Shown: in pieces, positions 7,582-15,828 of the stretch
How positions within the stretch are numbered: position 1 is the stretch's first letter
How the letters are laid out: the number at the start of each line of letters is the position of its first letter
Assembly (NCBI GenBank): GCA_963677935.2
Contig: CAXXEH010000003.1
Location: 3,596,001 to 3,660,000 of the forward strand
Source of the DNA: JAAFHB01 sp963677935
GTDB lineage: Bacteria; Bacteroidota; Bacteroidia; Bacteroidales; Prolixibacteraceae
Length of the DNA stretch: 64,000 nt
Reading direction: 5' to 3'
Notes under the pieces: generated by a model
Database searches by the model: none
What the model saw: the letters and a program-made list of their open reading frames with translations, nothing else
What the model was told of the DNA's origin: nothing
Translations under genes and position numbers: made by a program

Positions 7582-10272
7582 TTATCCTAACTGTTCATAT
7601 TCTGTACGTGCAATTACCTCATCCTGAATCTGTTTACCAAGTTCAACCCAATATTGGGTAAATCCGGCGACCCTGACCATCAATCCCCTGTACCTATCGG
7701 GATTTTTCTGGGCATCTTTCAGCATTCTGGAATCGACAATATTAAACTGGGCGTGAAACCCACCCTTTCGAAGATATGCTTTGATCATCTCAAGGAATTT
7801 ACGCGAACCTTCGCGTCCCATCACCACCGATGGATGAATCTTCATATTCAGCTGTGAATTTTGCGATAAGGCATGGTTGTAACAGGTTGCAGAATTGAAT
7901 AAAGCATAGGGGCCATTTTTATCTGATCCCGGATAGGCAGAAACCGAACCATCGGCAAAAGTAGTCCCACATAACCTTCCATCGGGTGTTGCCAAAGTAA
8001 CTGCCCCCATCGGAGCATGTGTTGATACGGAAATCTGGCATGAATAGAGTGGTTCATCGTAGAGTGAGCTGTAATTTTCGCACATAGCGCTAAACCAGAG
8101 CTGCCACTCTTTAAAGATCTGATCGGCATATTGATCATCATTTCCGTACTTTGGGGCATCAAGACAAAGCTTATGAATCTTCAGCCAATATCTGTAATCT
8201 TTCGTCTTAACCTGCTCGGTCAGGCTGTATGAACCCGTTTCCAATGCAGACAGATAGCCAAAATTTGCATGGATGACACTTTTAAGTTCAGATAATGAGA
8301 ACATTTTTTCATCAAATACATTTTTCCGGATCGAAGCCAGTGAATTGACAAGATTTACCCCGCCGCAGATCTCAACGTTAAAGGTCCGGTTATACCGGCA
8401 ACCTTTTTGACTGATATCCTTTCCTGTCTCAAGGCAATCGGGCTTGAGCATACTGTTTATGATTGACGGTGTTACCTTACCCCAGATGTCGTGCTGGATA
8501 TTGTTTGTTAAGGTTAGAACTTCAACGGTAAGACTGAAATAACGTTTAAATATTGTCCATATCTCTTCATAGGATCCGAGTTCAGAGCCATGCGCGGGAT
8601 AGACTCGTTTCCCTGTTCTTTTGTCCAATCCATCAAAAAGAACAGCTTCGAGAACTTTAGGGAGGGAGATAAAATGGACACCGACACTGGTGGCAGGAGC
8701 AGATCCTCCCGGAATAAACCAGGTCTTACCATTCAATTCAAGGGGCATCCAGCTTCCGGGTGAGGTTTCAAGGCAACCCCCAATCGACCAGGCTCTAGCC
8801 TCTTCGGATTGCATCCCCTCTTTTCTGAAATTGTTCAGAATAAATTCCATGGCCACCCTGTTGCTGATCCAAGCAGGATATCCTGTTCCGATTTTGGTGC
8901 ATTCAACACCTTTGAGCAAAAACTCTTCCGGCAATTTTTCATCAAAAAGTAGGCTCAGCGTTGGTTGCGGTGTATCGCACGACATGGCCGATTCGAGGAT
9001 CAGCACTTCAAGTTCATTGGCTGCACTATTACCTTCCTTATCGAGACCTCCGATGCAAAGGTTATTAAATGTGTTGCCGCTTAAAACGCCGCCTACTACC
9101 CCCATCGATGCAAAACAGTCGAGCTCGGTGAATTTAACACGCATGATTTCCAGGAGTTCAATGGTCTTTCCCTTTGTGAGTGTACCATTATCCATATCCT
9201 GCTTCCAGAAAGGGTAAAGGACCTGTCCAAGACGCCCCGGTGATAAACCTGAAATAGCATCTTCATTGAGTACTGCAACATGGAAAATCCAAACCAGCTG
9301 AAGTGCATCATGAAATGTAACCGGTTTGTTTTCCGAAAGCCATTCAAGACGGTCTGCAATCTCTTGATATTCTTTCTTCTGACCTTCATCTCTTTCCAGT
9401 GAGGCCATCAGAAGGGCTTCCCGGCAGTAGTTCATAATCCAAATCTGAAGCCCCTCCAGCATCGTGTGAACAGCCTTATAAAAATACAACCTGTCCATCC
9501 CGGGATGACCCGCCGCGTTATTCTGTTTCTCCTTGCAGATCCTTTTTATACCTTCTATTCCGTATTGCAGTGGATAATAATAATTGATCACCTCGCGCCC
9601 CTGGGGAAGGGTATAACCTGAATCGAACATGCAAATTACAGCGCGCATGATCTCCTCTTTGGTTGAATAGCCAGGAACAAGCTGCTCGTATTTATGACCT
9701 ATATCATCGACAGAGCGGTTCAGCCATCTCTTTGCAGTTTTGATAAGGATCGGCATCTCTTCCTTGCGTAACCCAAATTTCCCCGCAATAGAAATCACAT
9801 TACCAATGCTTTCCGTAACATTACCACCTCCCTGACCCATCGTTGTTACCTCATCGGCGCTTGCTTTTCCTGCTTTCTGCGCTTCCTTATACAAATCGTC
9901 TTCTTTAGAGAGAAAAAACGCCTCCGAAAGCCATGGCATCGGATAGGAACCGCGCAAATAGTTAGCCTTTCTCATTGCAAGTAATTCACCTGGAAAAACG
10001 GCTGGAGTGAGGTGCGAAAACCCAGATTTCAAAGCCTCTGCTCGCCTGATAATCGGAACTTCACCTTCCAATTCATCCCAACGGCGTGTATACCAGTAAG
10101 GAAACTCGACAGATGCGGATGACTTTGTTTCAAGGTACATCCGGCGGGCTTTTTCGGCGCGTGGAGAAGGCGCCTTTTTCCCTTCTCTCTGCTGAATTCC
10201 ACCCTCAGGCCGGGTTCCGTAATAATTACTAATACCGGAGATGCACTCCAAATGATCCTGATTATTTTCCAT
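7582..10272 (-). CDS. hpdB: 4-hydroxyphenylacetate decarboxylase, glycyl-radical large subunit (p-cresol-forming)
   Basis: This glycyl-radical enzyme decarboxylates 4-hydroxyphenylacetate to p-cresol. I chose the ATG at 10272 (896 residues); the frame can extend five codons to a TTG at 10287, and the numbers here count from that TTG. The active-site motif GGCLE gives thiyl Cys505 and Glu507. His538 lies 33 residues after the Cys, Glu639 lies 134 after it (in FNVEICGG), and the radical Gly875 in RVAGFTQYW lies 370 after it. These offsets equal those I recall for the characterised clostridial enzyme (C503, E505, H536, E637, G873). Long blocks also match, such as EFPYWY and GYTLPQGREVINY. The small subunit and activase follow directly. 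Such enzymes are inactivated by oxygen, so the host is an anaerobe. Confidence 0.92.
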   Translation of the reverse strand: MENNQDHLECISGISNYYGTRPEGGIQQREGKKAPSPRAEKARRMYLETKSSASVEFPYWYTRRWDELEGEVPIIRRAEALKSGFSHLTPAVFPGELLAMRKANYLRGSYPMPWLSEAFFLSKEDDLYKEAQKAGKASADEVTTMGQGGGNVTESIGNVISIAGKFGLRKEEMPILIKTAKRWLNRSVDDIGHKYEQLVPGYSTKEEIMRAVICMFDSGYTLPQGREVINYYYPLQYGIEGIKRICKEKQNNAAGHPGMDRLYFYKAVHTMLEGLQIWIMNYCREALLMASLERDEGQKKEYQEIADRLEWLSENKPVTFHDALQLVWIFHVAVLNEDAISGLSPGRLGQVLYPFWKQDMDNGTLTKGKTIELLEIMRVKFTELDCFASMGVVGGVLSGNTFNNLCIGGLDKEGNSAANELEVLILESAMSCDTPQPTLSLLFDEKLPEEFLLKGVECTKIGTGYPAWISNRVAMEFILNNFRKEGMQSEEARAWSIGGCLETSPGSWMPLELNGKTWFIPGGSAPATSVGVHFISLPKVLEAVLFDGLDKRTGKRVYPAHGSELGSYEEIWTIFKRYFSLTVEVLTLTNNIQHDIWGKVTPSIINSMLKPDCLETGKDISQKGCRYNRTFNVEICGGVNLVNSLASIRKNVFDEKMFSLSELKSVIHANFGYLSALETGSYSLTEQVKTKDYRYWLKIHKLCLDAPKYGNDDQYADQIFKEWQLWFSAMCENYSSLYDEPLYSCQISVSTHAPMGAVTLATPDGRLCGTTFADGSVSAYPGSDKNGPYALFNSATCYNHALSQNSQLNMKIHPSVVMGREGSRKFLEMIKAYLRKGGFHAQFNIVDSRMLKDAQKNPDRYRGLMVRVAGFTQYWVELGKQIQDEVIARTEYEQLG

Positions 10273-10324
10273 AACACTTAATATCAAAGTTTTATTTGAA
10301 AAATCCAGATCTAACCTGAGCGGC

Positions 10325-10618
10325 CTAGATTAGCAAATCGCCCAGACTCGTCATAAGGAAGATATTTTCAACATTAGGAACAACATGCTCGATTTTCATG
10401 GTAAAACCTTGTCTTTTAACCTCTTTCAATGCCATAAGAATCATACGAATTCCCAGTGATCCGATAAAAGTAACTTCCGAAAAATCGAGCACAACAGGTC
10501 CTTCGAGACCATTCAACAGCGCAAAAAATTTCACGTCGTGGTTGGAGACATAATTGCTGTCCAGTTTCCCTGAAAGGGCAATTTTAACCATTGACTCATC
10601 CGATTGAATAACTCTCAT
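10325..10618 (-). CDS. Single-domain STAS protein (anti-sigma-factor-antagonist-like)
   Basis: The 97 residues are essentially one STAS domain, with the usual strand-helix order and a core motif VTFIGSLGIRMIL. In partner-switching systems a Ser or Thr in this loop is phosphorylated to control binding to a kinase or anti-sigma factor. Here the loop is GSLG, with one Ser, where the two larger STAS proteins of the cluster have SSAG. It lies 27 bases after the STAS-kinase gene and 52 bases before hpdB. It is therefore a plausible phosphorylation target within the same locus. The target pathway cannot be read from the sequence. Confidence 0.8.
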   Translation of the reverse strand: MRVIQSDESMVKIALSGKLDSNYVSNHDVKFFALLNGLEGPVVLDFSEVTFIGSLGIRMILMALKEVKRQGFTMKIEHVVPNVENIFLMTSLGDLLI

Positions 10619-10645
10619 ATCAATTTAGTATTAAAAACAAAATCT

Positions 10646-12883
10646 TTAGGACATTACATTTTTGCATAAATGCCCCGCCACAATCATTGAAACACGTTTT
10701 ACAGCCAACGGAGCAGAATAATAACATACCACAGGGAGCACCCATTCCAACAGAGCCAGACAATAGGGGACATGGTTCGGATGACCATTCACCCCTTTAA
10801 AGGCATATTCCCTCATTTTCAAAGTCAGGGAAACATTCCTGTTTACTTTATCCTGGTGCTCACCCTCATAGCTGTTCACCGGAGGAATGCCGGGCAGTAC
10901 AGAATCGTAAAAACGGGATATAAATCTGATATATTCTCCGATCTCCTGTTCGTTTGCAAGTGGTGCATGTTCAATCATAAAAATAGCTTCAAGTCTGGCG
11001 AAATCGGAAATAAGCGAGCGGGGTTTCGTTTCAGAAAAATCAATCAGATAGACGTTCATATCCTCATCGAGCAGGATGTTCTGCATATTTAGGTCACCAT
11101 GACAAATTGAGGTGTAATATTCGATTCCGGTATCGCGAAGCCTTGCAAACTCATATTTCAGAAACCAGTAGGGATTAATAAGCTGTTGACCAGTCTCTTC
11201 AACGGTAAAATATTTATCTTCAGACGAAACAGAGAGTTCATCTTTAGCGGTTTGGCAGAGTTGCGGGAAGAAGGTGAAAGTGGGGTCATGATCCTTAAAC
11301 GGGTAAATCGTCTCACTGATTGGCTGCCCATACCACGGATGGAGGATTTGCTGGAATATTTTGTCAAATAAAGGCTCGAGCAGCTCCAGCTTCCAGTTGT
11401 TAAAATAATGGGTCAGCCATTTGAGCTGGCTCTGCCCCCCCCCTATTCCGACAAAGTTATACCGTAATGCCCCGGTATCTCCAAAAAACTGTGTGCCCAG
11501 AACCTGAGCACTGTTGTTTAAAATATATGGAAGGGCAAACTTCTGGCATCGTTCCGATTCCCTTGCAATAATAGCCCGGTTGGCAATCTTTAAAACAGTT
11601 GGCCTGAGTTTCCGTCCCTGATGGTCGAAGGAGGTAACCTGATAGGTTTGGGCCGAATACCCCCCATGAAGCTGTGAGATCACCAGTCGCCCGGAGTCGG
11701 TATATAATCGCCGTGCCAAAAAGGCTTTATGTGTTTCGAACAAAAAGTCATCCTTTGTCTCAATCACGAGACGGTTACCGGATGAATCGGCCAGTCCGGC
11801 GGAAATAAATATCCAGGTGACGGGGTTAACCAACAAATCGGAAGGCTGAACAACCTCAACGCTGATAATATTTTCAATAGTCAGACTTTTCTTTAGAAAA
11901 TTTGAAATGGAGATATTGGCTGGCATATCAGGAACATCCCCCAAAATATATTTAGCGCCCCAAACGCAGGTATTCAATACGCTACCATAAGTTCGTTGAG
12001 GAATTTCATGAAATCCGGACTGTTTCAAAACATCACTTAAATTCTGGTCCACGACCAGACAAAGTGAGATGGATGGCACATCAGCATCAAAATTTGCCAC
12101 AACCAATGCCATCAAATCGTCCTCGCTGGGTGAGAACTGACGTTTCATCACAAACAATTCTTCGGTCAGTTGACCAAGGGTGAGCGATGCCGGCTTTGCC
12201 AATCTCACCTTTCCTGTCGGATGGTCACCAAACGAGAGAGCCTCGCTGACAAAAACGCCGGCATTGGATGGGTTTTGAGGTATCCTGAAGTCAGAAGGTA
12301 AATCCCGATCATCGGGGATAAAACCGGCGCAGCCGCCGATGGTCATAAAAACTCCACTTGTTTGAATATCTTCTTCAGGTGTTTCGGCGGGAGAACCGAT
12401 TCCAACAGAAAAATCGAGCTCATTATATCCGGCAATTCCCTGATCCTTCCAATACCGGGCAGCCTCCCTTTCATTTTTTATTGGCTGAAAATGAAACGAC
12501 CATGAACCAGAATGCCATTCATGTGAACCTTCGGATAAAATCCTGATCCGCTCAATTTCAGTCTGTGCCTCTTCTGTGCTTTTGAAGATTCGAAAAATCT
12601 GATGTAATCCCGCCATCTCAAGTACCTGAAATACTTCAGGTAACAATCCTGCAAGAAACAATCCACCCCCACCGGCTAAACATTTTTTTGCCGATACCAA
12701 AAGGATGCGAATACCTGCACTCGATAAAAAGTTACATTGCGAAAGATCGAGAATCAGATATTTCTCCTTTTCAATCAGCGGTCGGAGCATCTGGTCAAGA
12801 TCAGAACTGGTTGTGGTATCGATCCTCCCTTTTGGAATTACTACCGTGACAGATTGTTCGGTTTGAATATTAATCTCGATCAT
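10646..12883 (-). CDS. STAS domain + uncharacterised domain + APH-like kinase fusion
   Basis: I chose the ATG at 12883 (745 residues); an in-frame GTG at 12916 would add 11 residues ahead of the STAS start. Residues 1-105 are a STAS domain with the loop SSAGIR (54-59). Residues about 125-360 contain an uncharacterised domain with FSVGIGSP and a following glycine-rich strand, related to the second half of the 406-residue STAS protein in this cluster. Residues about 395-720 look like an aminoglycoside/choline-kinase-type phosphotransferase: Gly loop GGYSAQTY (407-414), Lys432, catalytic HGDLNMQN (595-602) and metal-binding Asp615 in LIDFSETKP. All key kinase positions are present, so it should be active. 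The substrate could be a STAS domain or a small molecule. The 'ternary complex associated' kinase-like families are a possible relation that I could not test. Confidence 0.72.
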   Translation of the reverse strand: MIEINIQTEQSVTVVIPKGRIDTTTSSDLDQMLRPLIEKEKYLILDLSQCNFLSSAGIRILLVSAKKCLAGGGGLFLAGLLPEVFQVLEMAGLHQIFRIFKSTEEAQTEIERIRILSEGSHEWHSGSWSFHFQPIKNEREAARYWKDQGIAGYNELDFSVGIGSPAETPEEDIQTSGVFMTIGGCAGFIPDDRDLPSDFRIPQNPSNAGVFVSEALSFGDHPTGKVRLAKPASLTLGQLTEELFVMKRQFSPSEDDLMALVVANFDADVPSISLCLVVDQNLSDVLKQSGFHEIPQRTYGSVLNTCVWGAKYILGDVPDMPANISISNFLKKSLTIENIISVEVVQPSDLLVNPVTWIFISAGLADSSGNRLVIETKDDFLFETHKAFLARRLYTDSGRLVISQLHGGYSAQTYQVTSFDHQGRKLRPTVLKIANRAIIARESERCQKFALPYILNNSAQVLGTQFFGDTGALRYNFVGIGGGQSQLKWLTHYFNNWKLELLEPLFDKIFQQILHPWYGQPISETIYPFKDHDPTFTFFPQLCQTAKDELSVSSEDKYFTVEETGQQLINPYWFLKYEFARLRDTGIEYYTSICHGDLNMQNILLDEDMNVYLIDFSETKPRSLISDFARLEAIFMIEHAPLANEQEIGEYIRFISRFYDSVLPGIPPVNSYEGEHQDKVNRNVSLTLKMREYAFKGVNGHPNHVPYCLALLEWVLPVVCYYSAPLAVKRVSMIVAGHLCKNVMS

Positions 12884-12958
12884 TGTTTTACTTTTTAAAC
12901 GAATATTAAATCCCACTGTTTTAAAGACTTGGGGCCTGCCCGAACCGGATATAACTGA

Positions 12959-13975
12959 TTACCGGATAATTGAATCAGCCTTAGCCTTCAAATCCGGTGG
13001 AATCATCCAATTACCAGTTACCTGTTTTCTTACCCGATCGTTGAGATAAAGCTTCTCAGGCACCACATTTTTTATCTCTATTTTATTGGTCTTTAATCCA
13101 TTCATGAGAGCAACAACCATATCGCCGGCAGTCTGACCTACCTGAAAATAGTTTGCACCCAGGTTTGCCATAGCCCCTTTAAAGGCATGTTTGGGATTAT
13201 TGGAGATGACAGGAATATGATTTTTTGTAGCCGCTCCAATATACATATCGATAGCTGATTCGACGATATTGTCACCTCCGATCCACATCGCTTCGACTCC
13301 TTTTGAACACACTGAAAGCGCAGCTTCATAAACCTGAGAGGCAGTTTCAACACTTGATTCCACCAGCTCAATACCCAGTTCCTTGCAAATAACCCTGGCC
13401 TTTTTGACACAAGCCTCGGAGCAGGTCTCACTTGTACACCAAACCACACCAACCCTCTTAAGATCAGGATTCATCTGGCGTGCAATTCTGAAAATAGCCT
13501 CAACAGGCTGGAATGTGCCAATTCCCACCAAATGGGCCGGATGCTGGTTTACTCCGGGACCTGTAATTCCGACTCCCGAGGCAATAGGATCTGTTACAGC
13601 ACAAAACACATGCAATACTTTTCCATCTTTATTGGCATTGGCAGTTACCTGTAATCCAGGTGTGCTGATCGAAACCACCATGTCGAATTTTTCGCTTATG
13701 ATATTACGGGCAATCGTATTTGCAACAGCCATATCGCCTTCGGCACAATATCTGCGGATTTCGATCGCCCCCTTCGCAAACGCCTTGGACCCCTGTATTT
13801 TGTCCAATACCCCATTTTCGGTCTCCTCAAGAATCTGATTTGAGTTAAACCTGAAAATCGCAATCCGGGTTTTTCCGACTGCGCGACTACCACCTTTGCG
13901 GTTTTGCAAATCGGAGAGTAGCAGGATGGCGCAAACACCAATCAGAAATAGAAATGGGCGGATAAATTGTTTCAT
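12959..13975 (-). CDS. ABC_sub_bind (COG2984-type) solute-binding protein, membrane-anchored
   Basis: The 338-residue protein starts with one hydrophobic segment (about 5-21) without a lipobox Cys, followed by the juxtamembrane motif SDLQNRK. The rest is an ABC_sub_bind two-lobed binding protein; landmarks include VVSISTPGLQV, a CAVTDPIASGVG block and the RVGVVWC strand. In Firmicutes this family is tied to tryptophan or tyrosine import through T-box regulation. The gene lies 86 bases downstream of the ATPase and permease of the same transporter class. It probably delivers the ligand to that permease. The aromatic ligand is an inference from family and from the adjacent 4-hydroxyphenylacetate decarboxylase. 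Confidence 0.83.
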   Translation of the reverse strand: MKQFIRPFLFLIGVCAILLLSDLQNRKGGSRAVGKTRIAIFRFNSNQILEETENGVLDKIQGSKAFAKGAIEIRRYCAEGDMAVANTIARNIISEKFDMVVSISTPGLQVTANANKDGKVLHVFCAVTDPIASGVGITGPGVNQHPAHLVGIGTFQPVEAIFRIARQMNPDLKRVGVVWCTSETCSEACVKKARVICKELGIELVESSVETASQVYEAALSVCSKGVEAMWIGGDNIVESAIDMYIGAATKNHIPVISNNPKHAFKGAMANLGANYFQVGQTAGDMVVALMNGLKTNKIEIKNVVPEKLYLNDRVRKQVTGNWMIPPDLKAKADSIIR

Positions 13976-14061
13976 TTGTATTTAATTACTTAATCTGGAA
14001 CAAATTGAAAACACATAATTATAATTTGCAGCTGGTTGCATTTAATTTCACCAAAGTCCCT

Positions 14062-14880
14062 TTAAACATATTCACGCATCAACAATTCAGCAACTGCACC
14101 ATCAATCTGATCTTTCCGGCGGAGTTCATCAAAAAGTGCGAGGAGGTCAGGGACCTTCAACCTTTTTTTCTCCTCTCCCCGGAAATCATATTTGATCTGT
14201 CCCTGATGCATCATAATGATCCTGTCGCCCAGGTTAACGGCCTGCTGCATGGAATGGGTCACCATCAATGTCGTCAATTGACCCTCTTTAACGATCCTTT
14301 CGGTCAGTTCAATCACCTTCGAGGCCGTTTTGGGATCAAGAGCGGCGGTATGTTCATCAAGCAGGAGTAAATCGGGTTTGATCCAGCTCGACATCAGAAG
14401 GGTAAGTGCCTGCCGTTGACCACCTGACAATTTTCCTATCGGAGTTTCAAGCCGATCTTCCAATCCCATATTGAGGTCCTTAACACGGTTTTTCAGATCA
14501 CGGATCACCGAGGCTGGTAATCCCCAGCCCAGGCCACGTTTCTTCCCCCTTCGTGCCGCCAGGGCAAGATTTTCTGCAATCGACATCCCCGGGGCTGTAC
14601 CACTAAATGGATTCTGGAATACCCGTCCGATCTGACCAGCACGTCTGTACTCCGGCCATTTGGTGATCTCCCTCCCCTTCAGTAAGATCGTACCTGAATC
14701 GGTCATAAAGGTTCCTGCCACTGCATTCAGCAACGTTGACTTCCCTGAACCATTGGTTCCCAATACACAAACAAAACTGCCATCCTCGATGGTAAGACTA
14801 ACATTCTGCAGCGACATCACCTCATTGATGGTTCCGGCATTAAATGTTTTGCACAGGTTTGATATTTCTAACATGTTCAT
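14062..14880 (-). CDS. ABC importer ATP-binding subunit (COG1101 type)
   Basis: This 272-residue ATPase has Walker A GTNGSGKST (41-49), signature LSGGQRQ, Walker B LLLLDEHTAALDP and a switch His in MVTHSMQQAV. The DEHTAALDP form is typical of COG1101 ATPases that work with COG4120 permeases and COG2984 binding proteins. Its ATG overlaps the permease stop codon in an ATGA arrangement, which shows tight translational coupling. It would energise import through the permease at the inner membrane. All catalytic motifs are intact. Confidence 0.9.
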   Translation of the reverse strand: MNMLEISNLCKTFNAGTINEVMSLQNVSLTIEDGSFVCVLGTNGSGKSTLLNAVAGTFMTDSGTILLKGREITKWPEYRRAGQIGRVFQNPFSGTAPGMSIAENLALAARRGKKRGLGWGLPASVIRDLKNRVKDLNMGLEDRLETPIGKLSGGQRQALTLLMSSWIKPDLLLLDEHTAALDPKTASKVIELTERIVKEGQLTTLMVTHSMQQAVNLGDRIIMMHQGQIKYDFRGEEKKRLKVPDLLALFDELRRKDQIDGAVAELLMREYV

Positions 14881-15809
14881 TGTTTGATTAATTTGAACTT
14901 TTTAGTCTGCTTCATAAAGCCCGGTAATACCAAAGCAAGAAATACAAATCCGGCTGTGATCAGCTTCAGATCATTGGGATTCATCCCCCAACGCAATGCA
15001 ATGGCCACCAATAACCTAAACAACACCGCTCCGATTACTGCCCCGGCAATCAATAATCCCAATTTTTTTTCATTGATTAGGGCCTCACCGATGATTACAC
15101 TGGCAAGTCCCCAAACCATCATGCCAATCCCCATTTGCACATCGGCAAATCCCTGGAACTGGGCCAGCATCGAACCAGAAAGTGCAATAAATCCGTTCGA
15201 CAGTGCAACACCGAAAATAATCATCACATTGGTATTTACCCCCAGAGCCCTAATCATCTGATCGTTATCTCCGGTAGCACGCATTGCCGTACCAATATTG
15301 GTGCGAAAGAACCAAAACAGGATCAGGCTGAAAGCCACGATCATCAATAAACAAAAGAAGAGGGTCCACAGATCTTTAACCGAAACACTCCAACCGATCA
15401 GGTTAATCACGGCATCTTTCCCGGAGAAGGCAACTGAGAAGTTCTCAACCCATGTAAACAGGGTAATCTGGGATAGCAGGGGGACATTGCTTTTCCCCAT
15501 CACATGGAGGTTTACAGAATAGAGGGCCGTCATCACCAGGATTCCTGATAGAAGTGGATTTATTTTGAACCGCGTATGAATCAGTCCTGTAGCCGATCCC
15601 GCAAGTAAACCTCCAACAAAAGCCAGAAGGGTAGCCGCAACAGGATTAACGCCGGCCACAATCAGGGAGGCAGTAATCGATGCACCGAATGTAAATGAAC
15701 CTTCTGCAGTAATATCCGGAAAATCGAAAATCCGGAAGCTGATGAAAATGCCAAGCGCCAGCAGCGCGAGAACAAGTCCGATTGTGATTGAGCCGATAAG
15801 TAGTGTCAT
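14877..15809 (-). CDS. ABC importer permease (COG4120 type, branched-chain-permease fold)
   Basis: I chose the ATG at 15809 (310 residues). The frame extends to a TTG at 15854, but that would overlap the upstream STAS gene and add a polar leader before the first helix. The protein has about eight to nine hydrophobic helices. Landmarks of the BPD_transp_2/COG4120 family include FDFPDITAEGSFTFGA near the start and ATGDNDQMIRALGVN in the cytoplasmic loop. It probably homodimerises with the ATPase encoded by the overlapping next gene. The three binding-protein genes of this cluster could all supply it, because no other permease is present. Confidence 0.87.
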   Translation of the reverse strand: MTLLIGSITIGLVLALLALGIFISFRIFDFPDITAEGSFTFGASITASLIVAGVNPVAATLLAFVGGLLAGSATGLIHTRFKINPLLSGILVMTALYSVNLHVMGKSNVPLLSQITLFTWVENFSVAFSGKDAVINLIGWSVSVKDLWTLFFCLLMIVAFSLILFWFFRTNIGTAMRATGDNDQMIRALGVNTNVMIIFGVALSNGFIALSGSMLAQFQGFADVQMGIGMMVWGLASVIIGEALINEKKLGLLIAGAVIGAVLFRLLVAIALRWGMNPNDLKLITAGFVFLALVLPGFMKQTKKFKLIKQ

Positions 15810-15828
15810 TGAACTTTGATTTAAATCA

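Noticed and set aside
8621..9217. 198-codon plus-strand open frame
   Set aside because: It is antisense to hpdB, whose protein is strongly conserved across this stretch; treated as a shadow.
7582..10272. Alternative identity as pyruvate formate-lyase, choline lyase or indoleacetate decarboxylase
   Set aside because: The His and Glu positions relative to the Cys, together with an HpdC-type small subunit, fit 4-hydroxyphenylacetate decarboxylase better.
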